A stretch of DNA of 64,000 bases from JBGSPQ01 sp964346765 (GTDB lineage Bacteria; Patescibacteriota; Gracilibacteria; UBA1369), in contig CAYFWB010000008.1 of the NCBI GenBank assembly GCA_964346765.1, positions 1 to 64,000 on the forward strand, in the 5' to 3' direction. Under the pieces are notes generated by a model. It saw only the letters and a list, made by a program, of their open reading frames with translations. It did not search any database and was not told the origin of the DNA. Shown here piece by piece: positions 1 to 7,672 of the stretch (position 1 is its first letter; each line of letters starts with the position of its first letter). The position numbers were made by a program, and so were the translations under genes.

Positions 1-63
1 CGGTTAACAAAACAAAAACTTAACTACAGTGTCCTAAATGTCTGAAACTACTACAGTCTATTA

Positions 64-669
64 TTAACTCCAATTAAAGTATTCTATTAAATCAGCTATC
101 GAAATAAATTTTAACTCATGATGCTCGCAAAATTTTCTTAAATCATCAAATCTGGCCATCTCACCATTATCAAGAATAATTTCGCATAAAACACCGACCG
201 GGGAAAAACCCGCAAGTTTCGCTAAATCTACAGCAGCCTCTGTATGACCTCTCCTTTCTCTAACACCCCCATCCTTTGCTATAATCGGAAATACGTGACC
301 AGGCCTTAAAAAATCACCCGGTTTCCTGTCGGATTCGCTCAAAGCCCTAATTGTTTTTGCCCTGTCCGACATTGAAATACCGGTAGTGGTTTCTCCTTTC
401 AAATCAACAGATACAGTGAAATTAGTTGTCATGATTTCCGTATTATTAACCACCATTGATGAAAGCCCAAATTTCCCGGCATAAGAGCTGTCCATAGGAA
501 CGCATATAAGACCCTTCCCATACGTTGCCATAAAATTAACGGCATCCGCACTAATCCTGGATGCCGCCATAATTAAATCACCCTCATTTTCTCTATCCTC
601 ATCATCCACCACAACCACAATATTGCCTTTACCAATTTCTTCAACCGCTTCTCTTACGGTGTTAAGCAT
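64..669 (-). CDS. ribB: 3,4-dihydroxy-2-butanone 4-phosphate synthase (RibB)
   Basis: Converts ribulose 5-phosphate to dihydroxybutanone phosphate and formate for riboflavin synthesis. The acidic loop VVVDDEDRENEGDL near residues 20-33 and the later RRGHTEAAVDLAKLAG segment are the family signature (metal and substrate binding), and about 200 residues is normal for a stand-alone RibB. There is no GTP cyclohydrolase II (RibA) domain. A TTG start seven codons upstream would overlap tsf. I chose the ATG two bases after the tsf stop. It is the last gene of the rpsB-tsf transcription unit, far from ribE-ribH at 43.6 kb, and ribA and ribD are not in the window. Confidence 0.95.
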   Translation of the reverse strand: MLNTVREAVEEIGKGNIVVVVDDEDRENEGDLIMAASRISADAVNFMATYGKGLICVPMDSSYAGKFGLSSMVVNNTEIMTTNFTVSVDLKGETTTGISMSDRAKTIRALSESDRKPGDFLRPGHVFPIIAKDGGVRERRGHTEAAVDLAKLAGFSPVGVLCEIILDNGEMARFDDLRKFCEHHELKFISIADLIEYFNWS

Positions 670-671
670 AT

Positions 672-1259
672 CTAAATAGAATATCTGCAAAAACGTATAA
701 TCTTAATATTTTCACCCATCTTGTTTACAAGGTCGGTTATCAATTTTTCAATAGTAACCTCTGGATTCTTAACAAAAGTTTGCTTATTCAAAGAAACCTC
801 TTCCCTAAACTTTTTCTCTTTACCTGCAAGAATATTATCCATCATGTCCTCCTTTTTACCCTCTTTTAACAATTGTTCTTTCCAGATCTCTTTTTCTTTT
901 TCAATCAACTCAGTGGAAACATCATCCGGATCCAATGTCAATGGATTCATAGCGGCAACATGCATCGCAATATCCTTTGCTGTCTGTACAAAATCTTCAT
1001 TTTTTGCTACAAAGTCCGTCTCACATCCTAGATGTACCAATACGCCGATTTTATTATTCTGATGAATATAAGACGCTATTACACCTTGCCCGGTCGATCT
1101 CTCACTTCTTTCAATAGCCTTAGCTTCTCCTTTTTTCCTAAGCAGCTCAACTGCCTTATTAATATCTCCGTCAGCTTCTTCAAGAGCTTTTTTGCAAGCT
1201 GTCATGGATACTCCCGTAATGTCTCTCAATTCTTTCAATTTTTCTAGTGATACCGACAT
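672..1259 (-). CDS. tsf: Elongation factor Ts, short form
   Basis: Guanine nucleotide exchange factor for EF-Tu. The N-terminal UBA-like helix region (LKELRDITGVSMTACKKALE) and the core motif TDFVAKNEDF near residues 81-90 are diagnostic. At 195 residues it is the short version known from Thermus and plastid-type lineages rather than the roughly 283-residue E. coli form, so it lacks much of the second core subdomain and the coiled-coil. It follows rpsB and a membrane-protein gene on the same strand, which is the classical rpsB-tsf order with one insertion. No Shine-Dalgarno motif is visible before the ATG. Confidence 0.96.
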   Translation of the reverse strand: MSVSLEKLKELRDITGVSMTACKKALEEADGDINKAVELLRKKGEAKAIERSERSTGQGVIASYIHQNNKIGVLVHLGCETDFVAKNEDFVQTAKDIAMHVAAMNPLTLDPDDVSTELIEKEKEIWKEQLLKEGKKEDMMDNILAGKEKKFREEVSLNKQTFVKNPEVTIEKLITDLVNKMGENIKIIRFCRYSI

Positions 1260-1315
1260 TTTAAAATATGTTAATAAATAATTAATAATCCTTAAAACTC
1301 TTTAATTGAAATAAA

Positions 1316-2074
1316 CTATTTATCTTCCTCTTTTTCAGATTGCGCCTCTGTTCCCTCAATAGGTAATGACTGTTGACTTGCAGCGGATTCCACATTTTGT
1401 TCCTGCTTATTATTTACAGGTTGTTGAGGTGAATCAGACGATTGTTGCTGTATGCTATCGGCATCATTTTCACTGACTTCTGTATACTGTTGATCTATTT
1501 TTTCTGCCTTTGCTTGCTCTTCTTCAATTCCCTTCTGCTCTATTTCTTCAGAAACCTTCTCTCCCATTACCGCCTCTCTGGTAACCTTTGCGAACATATC
1601 AACAGGTATCAATTCGGCGATATCACCCAATACCGGCACCTTCCACCAATTCCCTATAAATGCCTGATACATTGAAAAAATCGCGATACCAACCATTGCA
1701 AGATGTATTATCACGCCCATCACCGGTCCGATATACGGCACAAGATAAACAAAAATACTGAAGAAAAATATCAAAAAAATCAACAATCCCTGACGGCCGT
1801 GCAATTTTAAAAAATCACTTCGAGGTTTCAAGACCAATGCCATCAAGGCAATCAAAGGTATATATGCCACCAATGCCCAAACTCTTTCTTCAGAAGTTAC
1901 ACTCGGTTGCCCTCCCGCTTTTTTAAGAGCTTCCGGTGCCTGTGTTGTCTTATTAGTCGTTGACTGTTGCTGTACTTGATCTTGCCCTGCATCAACCTGC
2001 GTGGAGTTATCTTGAGTCTCAGTATTAACAGGTGCTTGATTATCTTTAGAAGTATTTTGTTGTTGATCTTCCAT
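1316..2074 (-). CDS. Tic20/DUF4870-like membrane protein with low-complexity tails
   Basis: Residues about 62-150 contain three to four hydrophobic segments with the features of the Tic20/DUF4870 family: an ERVWALVAYIPL entry helix, an FLKLHGRQGLLIF segment and a late YQAF..G.WWKVPVLG turn. Flanking this core are a Q/T/N-rich N-terminus (about 60 residues) and a Q/E/S-rich C-terminus (about 80 residues), both probably disordered. Function is unknown; family members are integral membrane proteins. It sits 12 bases after rpsB and before tsf, so it is probably cotranscribed with translation genes. The membrane assignment is firm and the family assignment is moderately so. Confidence 0.75.
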   Translation of the reverse strand: MEDQQQNTSKDNQAPVNTETQDNSTQVDAGQDQVQQQSTTNKTTQAPEALKKAGGQPSVTSEERVWALVAYIPLIALMALVLKPRSDFLKLHGRQGLLIFLIFFFSIFVYLVPYIGPVMGVIIHLAMVGIAIFSMYQAFIGNWWKVPVLGDIAELIPVDMFAKVTREAVMGEKVSEEIEQKGIEEEQAKAEKIDQQYTEVSENDADSIQQQSSDSPQQPVNNKQEQNVESAASQQSLPIEGTEAQSEKEEDK

Positions 2075-2085
2075 AATAATAAGTA

Positions 2086-2769
2086 TTATTTATTTTTCCC
2101 TGGAACAATAGCACTCTTAACCTCATTTATCAAATACGTAAGAGACTTAATAGCATCGTCATTCCCCGGAATTGGATACTTTAAATTATCCGGATCCGCG
2201 TTCGTATCTGCTATGCCCACAACTGGAATACTAAGCTTACTGGCTTCACTCACGGCTATATCATCACGCACAACGTCTGCCACAAAAACAATATCTGGTA
2301 ATTTTTCCATATTCTGTACGCCACCTATGGCAACTTCCAATTTGGCCATATTTTTCTTCAACTCCGCAATTTCCTTTTTCGTATATTTACTTATTTCACC
2401 TGTTCTTTCCTCCTCCTTCAATTTTTTATAATAATGTATTCTCCTTTTGATAGTACTGAAGTTAGTCAATAGTCCCCCCATCCATTTATGTATCACATAG
2501 GGCATTCCGGTATTTTCAGCGGCTTCTTTGATTAATTCAGCCGCTTGAGGTTTGGTACTGACAAATAATACCCTTTTCCCTTCAGCTGTTTCTTTTTTTA
2601 AATAATCCTTAGCACTTTCAAGACATTCAGCTGTTTTCTGCAGATCCAAAACATGAACGCCATTCCTGACTCCGTATATATATTTACTCATTTTTGGATT
2701 CCACTTGGTGGGTTTATGTCCAAAGTGCACCGCACTTTCGAGCATTTCTAGCATTTGATCTTTAGCCAT
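2086..2769 (-). CDS. rpsB: 30S ribosomal protein S2
   Basis: Small-subunit ribosomal protein. Typical S2 segments are visible: an N-terminal MLESAVHFGHKPTKWNPKM block, YIYGVRNGVHVLDL, the VLFVSTKPQA strand, and the C-terminal VVGIADTNADPDNLKYPIPG followed by NDDAIKS. Its 227 residues match the usual bacterial length. The start is preceded by AAGGA six bases upstream, one of the few Shine-Dalgarno-like sequences in the window. It heads the unit rpsB, membrane protein, tsf, ribB, and its leader carries a two-stem hairpin listed separately. Confidence 0.98.
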   Translation of the reverse strand: MAKDQMLEMLESAVHFGHKPTKWNPKMSKYIYGVRNGVHVLDLQKTAECLESAKDYLKKETAEGKRVLFVSTKPQAAELIKEAAENTGMPYVIHKWMGGLLTNFSTIKRRIHYYKKLKEEERTGEISKYTKKEIAELKKNMAKLEVAIGGVQNMEKLPDIVFVADVVRDDIAVSEASKLSIPVVGIADTNADPDNLKYPIPGNDDAIKSLTYLINEVKSAIVPGKNK

Positions 2770-2800
2770 ATTTCCTTGGGTTAAATTTATCTTCTTCGCC

Positions 2801-2837
2801 TTACACTTTGCCCCTTATGAAGGGGAGGATGGTGTAA
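2801..2837 (-). promoter_or_regulatory. Two-stem hairpin in the rpsB leader
   Basis: On the minus strand TTACAC (2837-2832) pairs with GTGTAA (2806-2801), enclosing a GC-rich stem CCCCTT/AAGGGG with a CAT loop (2825-2811). The structure ends about 31 bases before the rpsB ATG and has no following T-run, so it does not look like a terminator. In E. coli the rpsB-tsf leader is known to be repressed by S2. By analogy this may be an S2-binding leader, but that role is inferred. Confidence 0.5.
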
Positions 2838-2887
2838 TCAAAAGATAAACTAATATAAAAACAGCAGAACCTTAATATAAGTTTTTA

Positions 2888-2916
2888 TTGAAATCAAGCG
2901 AATTTATGAATATCTT
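2888..2916 (+). promoter_or_regulatory. Candidate sigma70 promoter of the chorismate mutase gene
   Basis: TTGAAA and TATCTT are separated by exactly 17 bases. The predicted transcription start lies about 15 bases before the ATG at 2938. The -35 matches consensus at 5 of 6 positions and the -10 at 4 of 6. Confidence 0.45.
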
Positions 2917-2937
2917 ATTTATATTTATAACCTTCAA

Positions 2938-3210
2938 ATGAATAAAAATATTAATAAATTAAGAAATAAAATCAATAAAATTGACAACAGCATTCTTGAA
3001 TTGCTCGCACAACGCGCTGAAATTAGTCAAACCATAGGTCTGGAAAAAAACAAAAAAGGCTATCCCATTTGCGACAGAAAAAGAGAATCTGCTGTTATAA
3101 AACAAAGGCAATCGATAGGCGTGAAAAACAATTTAGATAGAAAGTTCATCGCTAAGCTTTTCAAGCTAATTTTCAAATACAGTAAACATCTCCAAAAAGC
3201 ACAAAAATGA
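2938..3210 (+). CDS. Chorismate mutase, AroQ class
   Basis: Small all-helical protein of 90 residues that converts chorismate to prephenate in phenylalanine/tyrosine synthesis. AroQ landmarks are present: the first helix LRNKINKIDNSILELLAQRAE with Arg in the LRNKI turn and in AQRAE, the lysine of IGLEKNKKGYPI, and the DRKRES segment. It is monofunctional, with no prephenate dehydratase or DAHP synthase domain, and no other aromatic pathway gene lies in the window. It ends with UGA, consistent with the standard bacterial code. Confidence 0.9.
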   Translation: MNKNINKLRNKINKIDNSILELLAQRAEISQTIGLEKNKKGYPICDRKRESAVIKQRQSIGVKNNLDRKFIAKLFKLIFKYSKHLQKAQK

Positions 3211-3223
3211 CCCATAACGCCCT

Positions 3224-3252
3224 TTGACAAAAAAAACTAAAAATGATAAACT
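3224..3252 (+). promoter_or_regulatory. Near-consensus sigma70 promoter of the anti-sigma/STAS module
   Basis: A perfect TTGACA -35 and a TAAACT -10 are separated by exactly 17 bases, ending 22 bases before the ATG at 3275. It probably drives the three collinear genes at 3275-5515. Confidence 0.7.
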
Positions 3253-3274
3253 ATATGGAGTTTAAGTCTCATTT

Positions 3275-3859
3275 ATGGCAAACAATATAGATTTATCAGA
3301 TGATAATCCCTCTGCATCCCCACAGGGCTCACAGCAAAATGCGCAAGAGGACAACAAACCGATGAAAATCACAATAATTATCCCCACAAACGCATATTTT
3401 GTCTCGGGTATTAGGGATTTTACTTTGGGATTAATAAGAAATATGACTGAATTTTCCGAACAGTGGGCATTTAGATTTCAGTCGGTGGTTGACGAGCTTT
3501 GCAATAACGCAATTGAACACGGATCCATGCCGGGAGAAAACATTATAATAACTTTCATTAATAATCCTCACCAAAGTATAGAAATAATTGTCGAAGACAG
3601 TGGAACAGGCAAGAGCAAAATCACGGCAACAGAACTAGATAGGCTGGTCAAAGAAAGGACCAACCCTCAGTACGTTCACACGGGCATCAGGGGCAGAGGA
3701 CTTTCCAAAATAGTTTACGAGTGGACTGACGAACTTGAATTCAAGGACTTGCCATCAAGAGGAATTCAAGTCAAAATAAAGAAGTATTTAAAAGATCCTA
3801 AGCTACAAAAAGAAATGTCTAAAGTTCTTGAAAGTCCGGCACACCTTGTGCTTCAATAA
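3275..3859 (+). CDS. RsbW/SpoIIAB-like ATPase (serine kinase family)
   Basis: HATPase_c protein of the anti-sigma-factor kinase type. The N box DELCNNAIEHG (73-83), the G1 box EDSGTG (107-112) and the G2 box GIRGRGLSKI (137-146) are visible, preceded by a roughly 30-residue disordered N-terminus. In known systems such proteins bind a sigma factor or another effector and phosphorylate a STAS partner. A STAS gene follows 36 bases downstream, so kinase and antagonist are paired here. No sigma factor gene is adjacent, so the controlled target is unknown. Family confidence is high and physiological role is inferred. Confidence 0.85.
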   Translation: MANNIDLSDDNPSASPQGSQQNAQEDNKPMKITIIIPTNAYFVSGIRDFTLGLIRNMTEFSEQWAFRFQSVVDELCNNAIEHGSMPGENIIITFINNPHQSIEIIVEDSGTGKSKITATELDRLVKERTNPQYVHTGIRGRGLSKIVYEWTDELEFKDLPSRGIQVKIKKYLKDPKLQKEMSKVLESPAHLVLQ

Positions 3860-3895
3860 TACAAAAAATTAAAATAATTATTAATCATTTAGATC

Positions 3896-4285
3896 ATGAC
3901 AGAAGCCAATATAACAATTGAAGATATACCTGTTTCAGGCGGAGAAGTTAACGCCAAACTGGTAAAATTCCAGGGACAGCTGGACGAAAGCAACGTCGAT
4001 GAAAAAGCCAAAACCATTTATTCATTGATCGAACAATACCCTCAAAATCTATATTTACTGTTTGATTTTGAAGAACTGGAATACATGAACAGTAAATCCA
4101 TTGGTTACCTCACGGACTGGTACGGCAAAATCAGTGAAGGAAACGGCAAAATTGTCATAGCCAAAACAAAAAGTAACATTCTGGATATTCTTCAAGTTGT
4201 TGGATTGACTCAGCTGATCAACTGCTACGCCACTCTTGATGAAGCAAAATTCGCTCTTCTTCAACAACAAAGTGGTGAAGCTTAA
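3896..4285 (+). CDS. STAS-domain protein (anti-anti-sigma-like), copy 1
   Basis: A single STAS domain of 129 residues. FDFEELEYMNSKSIGYLTDW (57-76) corresponds to the strand-loop-helix carrying the phosphoacceptor serine in SpoIIAA and RsbV. Here the motif is N65-S66-K67-S68. It lies between the RsbW-like kinase and the PrsW-type protease, suggesting a partner-switching circuit. A close paralog at 16016-16387 shares the LDESNVD and GYLTDWY blocks at the same residue positions, so two antagonists may serve one kinase. Confidence 0.88.
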   Translation: MTEANITIEDIPVSGGEVNAKLVKFQGQLDESNVDEKAKTIYSLIEQYPQNLYLLFDFEELEYMNSKSIGYLTDWYGKISEGNGKIVIAKTKSNILDILQVVGLTQLINCYATLDEAKFALLQQQSGEA

Positions 4286-4312
4286 TAACATCTAACAGGA
4301 CGCGAAGAGAAA

Positions 4313-5515
4313 ATGCCTGCAAACACTTTGACACTTTACGGGATATCAGCACTTATGGCTCTGGTACCCGCCGCCATTTGGCTAATTGTTTTATTTAAAA
4401 AAAGCAAAAGAAGAAAAGTTCAATTGATAATCTTTTTGGGCAGTATTTTCTCTGTGGTTCCCGTTTTTTTACTCCATTACTTTTTAAATTTATTTCCCCA
4501 ATTCGATGTTCTCGCATTTTTACAAAACGCGATCCACGATCAAAACATTAATTTAATATTGCTGTTTGTTTCCGTAGGTATTGTTGAAGAATTGGTAAAA
4601 CAAGCTTTGGTAAGATGGGCAGACAGACGGTACTTACTCATACACACCATAAATGATTCCATACGCTACAGTTTGGTGGCGGCACTTGGGTTTGCATTCG
4701 CGGAAAACATTTTCTACATATTCACCATCTATACTCAACTCGGATTACAGCAATTAATAGTAGCCTACTTATTCAGATCCATATTCACCACAACAGCGCA
4801 TATGCTGTTCTCGGGAATATTCGGCTATTATTATGGAGTAGCAAAATTTGCGATCAATATTGTTGAACAACAAAAATGGACGGGGAAGACCTCAAAATAT
4901 CCGGCCATTGTAGGTAGACTGCTGGGAATTTCCAAAATACAGGCCTATAAACAAATAATGATTCTTAAGGGTTTAGGGGTAGCGATAATAACACATGCCC
5001 TATTCAACCTATTATTACAATTCAATCAAATATTACCCGTAGTAGTTTACGTTGTGACAGGATTCATTTTCCTTCAATACAAGCTCAGCCAAAAAACGGG
5101 AAAATTAATACTGATCTCCGACTCTTCAAATCAAATGTCATCAATGGCAAAAAAAGACGAAGAAGTGGTGATTGAACTTTTGGGAATGTGGTTTAATAAA
5201 AAAAAATACGTTGATGTTATACATATATGTCAGAGATTATTGGAAAGAGACCCCGATAATAAAGTCATCCAACTTTTTAAGGCTAAAGCCATGGATAAAA
5301 TAGACTCTAACAGCGCATACGGAAAAATATTAACGAAGATGTTTCCAAAAGAAAGCAAAAACATAAAAACCCTACAGGATATGGTTAATGAAAAAGGACT
5401 TAGAAAACAAGAAATACGCCCGTTGCCAAATCAACCCAAGATTCAAATAAAAAAAACACCCGTAAAAAATAAACAAAAGCCCAAAAAAGAATTTTTCGAA
5501 ATAGATCTGGATTGA
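4313..5515 (+). CDS. PrsW-family intramembrane protease with C-terminal cytoplasmic tail
   Basis: Multi-pass membrane protein with the PrsW/CAAX-like glutamate and histidine motifs: VEELVK (91-96), FAFAENIF (128-134), TTTAHMLFSG (159-168) and ITHALFN (226-232). In Bacillus subtilis PrsW performs site-1 cleavage of the anti-sigma factor RsiW. Residues from about 265 on are soluble and include a TPR-like helical pair (KKYVDVIHICQRLLERDP), then a K/P-rich tail, so the protein is longer than a minimal PrsW. Placement directly behind an anti-sigma-type kinase and STAS gene suggests signalling proteolysis. The substrate is not identifiable here. Confidence 0.82.
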   Translation: MPANTLTLYGISALMALVPAAIWLIVLFKKSKRRKVQLIIFLGSIFSVVPVFLLHYFLNLFPQFDVLAFLQNAIHDQNINLILLFVSVGIVEELVKQALVRWADRRYLLIHTINDSIRYSLVAALGFAFAENIFYIFTIYTQLGLQQLIVAYLFRSIFTTTAHMLFSGIFGYYYGVAKFAINIVEQQKWTGKTSKYPAIVGRLLGISKIQAYKQIMILKGLGVAIITHALFNLLLQFNQILPVVVYVVTGFIFLQYKLSQKTGKLILISDSSNQMSSMAKKDEEVVIELLGMWFNKKKYVDVIHICQRLLERDPDNKVIQLFKAKAMDKIDSNSAYGKILTKMFPKESKNIKTLQDMVNEKGLRKQEIRPLPNQPKIQIKKTPVKNKQKPKKEFFEIDLD

Positions 5516-5618
5516 GCTTTCAGAGATTGACGCATAAAAAAATTATGATTTTTATTGGAACCAAAATTTATTGTATTAAACGACAAAAAAACATATATTA
5601 TCGACATTAAATCTATTT

Positions 5619-6752
5619 ATGAATCTTAATTCTGTCAAAATTGCGATTGTCTGTGATTGGCTTACAAACTCCGGAGGTGCGGAAAAAGTAATCATGACAA
5701 TGCATAAAATATTTCCCGATGCCCCTATATTTACTTCACTGTATAACAAAGAAAAAGTCGGGAACTTTAAAAATGCCCAAATTATCACATCTTATTTACA
5801 AAAAATCCCCGGGGCCTCAAAAAAACATCAACTGTTCATTAATTTAATGCCACCAGCATTTGAAAGCTTTAATCTGGATGAATATGACATCGTGCTTTCA
5901 AGCTCACATGCGTGCGCAAAAGGAATAATTACAAGTCCTTCCACAATGCACATTTGCTACTGTCATTCGCCCATGAGATATGCGTGGGAAAACAGTATCA
6001 ATTATGTAAAAGAATACAAAATAAACCCTTTGATAAAAAAAATGGCACCCTGGCTGATACATAAATTAAGACTGTGGGACAGATTAAGCGCCGACAGAGT
6101 CGACCACTTTTTAACTAATTCAAATTATGTTAAAAAACGCATTAATAAATATTACAGAAGACAGGCTGATGTCATTTATCCATTTGTAAATACCGATAAC
6201 TTCCAACTTTCAGAAAAAAGGGAAAACTTCTATTTAGCCGTCGGACGACTCACTCCCTACAAAAAATTTGACCTTATTATAGAATCATTCAACCAGCTTG
6301 GACTTCCTTTAAAAATCGCCGGAACGGGAGTCGCCGAAAAAGAATTAAAGAAAAAAGCTTCCGCGAATATAGAATTTCTTGGTTTTGTATCGGACAAAAA
6401 ACTAAAAAAAATGTATCAAAGCGCGAAAGCATTAATTTTTCCGCAAATCGAAGATTTTGGCATCATACCCCTGGAAGCAATGGCTTGCGGCTGCCCCGTT
6501 ATAGCATATGCGAAAGGGGGAGCCCTTGAAACTGTAAAAGAAGGTACAACCGGCCTTTTTTTTAACGAACAAAATAGTTCATCTCTTTCAAAAGCAGTAA
6601 AAAATTTTGAAAAACAAACATTCAACTACAAATACATCAGAAAACACGCCGAAAAATTTAGTGAATCAGTATTTGCTGAAAATCTTATTAAATATATTGA
6701 AAACAGATGGAGTCAATGGACTGATAATAAATCCATAAATCAAATCAAATGA
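5619..6752 (+). CDS. Glycosyltransferase family 4
   Basis: GT-B fold glycosyltransferase, probably for surface polysaccharide. The N-terminal WLTNSGGAEKV motif (14-24) and the C-terminal donor-site EDFGIIPLEAMACGCPVIAY block with the E-x7-E pattern are clear. The N-terminus resembles WbaZ-like mannosyltransferases, but substrate cannot be assigned. The stop overlaps the next start as ATGA, indicating translational coupling with the Wzz-like gene. Residue composition is very lysine-rich, like its neighbours. Confidence 0.9.
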   Translation: MNLNSVKIAIVCDWLTNSGGAEKVIMTMHKIFPDAPIFTSLYNKEKVGNFKNAQIITSYLQKIPGASKKHQLFINLMPPAFESFNLDEYDIVLSSSHACAKGIITSPSTMHICYCHSPMRYAWENSINYVKEYKINPLIKKMAPWLIHKLRLWDRLSADRVDHFLTNSNYVKKRINKYYRRQADVIYPFVNTDNFQLSEKRENFYLAVGRLTPYKKFDLIIESFNQLGLPLKIAGTGVAEKELKKKASANIEFLGFVSDKKLKKMYQSAKALIFPQIEDFGIIPLEAMACGCPVIAYAKGGALETVKEGTTGLFFNEQNSSSLSKAVKNFEKQTFNYKYIRKHAEKFSESVFAENLIKYIENRWSQWTDNKSINQIK

Positions 6753-7672
6753 CCTTATTTGAACACTTACAATTGATAAAAAGAAATCTCGGGCAGGTTT
6801 TGCTTTTCACTGTGGTTATTATTACAGCAGGGGTCATAATTGGATCGAACAATATGAAATCCCTGAACGAAGTAACAATTTTTTTATCCATCAGCGTACA
6901 GGAAGATTCAAACAAAAATTCTCTTTCCACATCTTATGACGATGTTCAGGCCGCCGACCACTTTACAGAAACAATCCAGGGATGGTTTAAAAATCCGATT
7001 TTCAACAATAACATTAAATCAGAAGTTAAAATTGATTCTCTATCGGCGGAACGCCAAGAAAAACAAAACCTTTTCATAAATTATGCGCTTGATAATACGG
7101 CACAAATAGAACAATCCGTTGATACGATTAAAAAAAACTTAAATAACGAAATTGATAGATACAATCAGGTATCCGGAACAGACTTTCAAATCGCCCTTTT
7201 TAACCATGAATCAGGTGTGAGAGAGGCAAAAACCATATATCTGGTATTTTTCTTATTGATATTGGGCATTACAATTGGAATAGCCTACGCTTATTTATCC
7301 GAATATTTACATAAAAAAATTCAGTCGGACACACAACTAGAAAATATTTTTGGGAAATTGATAGATGAAAAATTACAAAATTCTAAACCAAAATTTAAAT
7401 ACATACCATTTTATCTACAAACTCAAAACTTTAAAAAAATCCATATAATCGCAGTGGGATATAAAGCGAAAGAAAGCCTTGATATACTAAAACAACAAAT
7501 AAATCACGAAAACATCTCCACATTTACCTTTCCCGAAAGTATAGACGAAGACATTAAAGATCCAAATAATTTCAACATACTCGTCATAAAACTCGGTAAA
7601 ACCACAGTACAGGACGTTAAAATGATCAAAAAAATTTCACATGAACAAATTGCCCTGGTAACCATTTCATAA
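6749..7672 (+). CDS. Wzz-like chain-length/coupling membrane protein without kinase domain
   Basis: An N-terminal transmembrane segment (about residues 17-31) and a second near residues 160-180 (TIYLVFFLLILGITIGIAYAYLSEYL region) flank a roughly 130-residue extracellular domain, the Wzz/polysaccharide-copolymerase layout. The C-terminal 110 residues are cytoplasmic and have no Walker A motif, so the tyrosine-kinase half of BY-kinases is absent. It sits between two GT4 genes with overlapping stop/start codons on both sides, which supports a role in glycan assembly. The family call rests on topology and context, as sequence identity is weak. Confidence 0.6.
   Translation: MTLFEHLQLIKRNLGQVLLFTVVIITAGVIIGSNNMKSLNEVTIFLSISVQEDSNKNSLSTSYDDVQAADHFTETIQGWFKNPIFNNNIKSEVKIDSLSAERQEKQNLFINYALDNTAQIEQSVDTIKKNLNNEIDRYNQVSGTDFQIALFNHESGVREAKTIYLVFFLLILGITIGIAYAYLSEYLHKKIQSDTQLENIFGKLIDEKLQNSKPKFKYIPFYLQTQNFKKIHIIAVGYKAKESLDILKQQINHENISTFTFPESIDEDIKDPNNFNILVIKLGKTTVQDVKMIKKISHEQIALVTIS

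Noticed and set aside
721..1062. Plus-strand ORFs inside tsf and similar opposite-frame ORFs in ileS, uvrC and the T4SS-type ATPase gene.
   Set aside because: They lie wholly within genes with strong family motifs on the other strand or frame and show no protein-like features of their own.
2801..2837. Rho-independent terminator between chorismate mutase and rpsB.
   Set aside because: It lies between two divergent genes and has no T-run on either strand, so a leader RNA reading fits better.
3208..3210. Alternative genetic code with UGA read as glycine, as in some CPR lineages.
   Set aside because: UGA ends chorismate mutase and a GT4 gene (with an ATGA overlap at 6749-6752), and families end at expected lengths.
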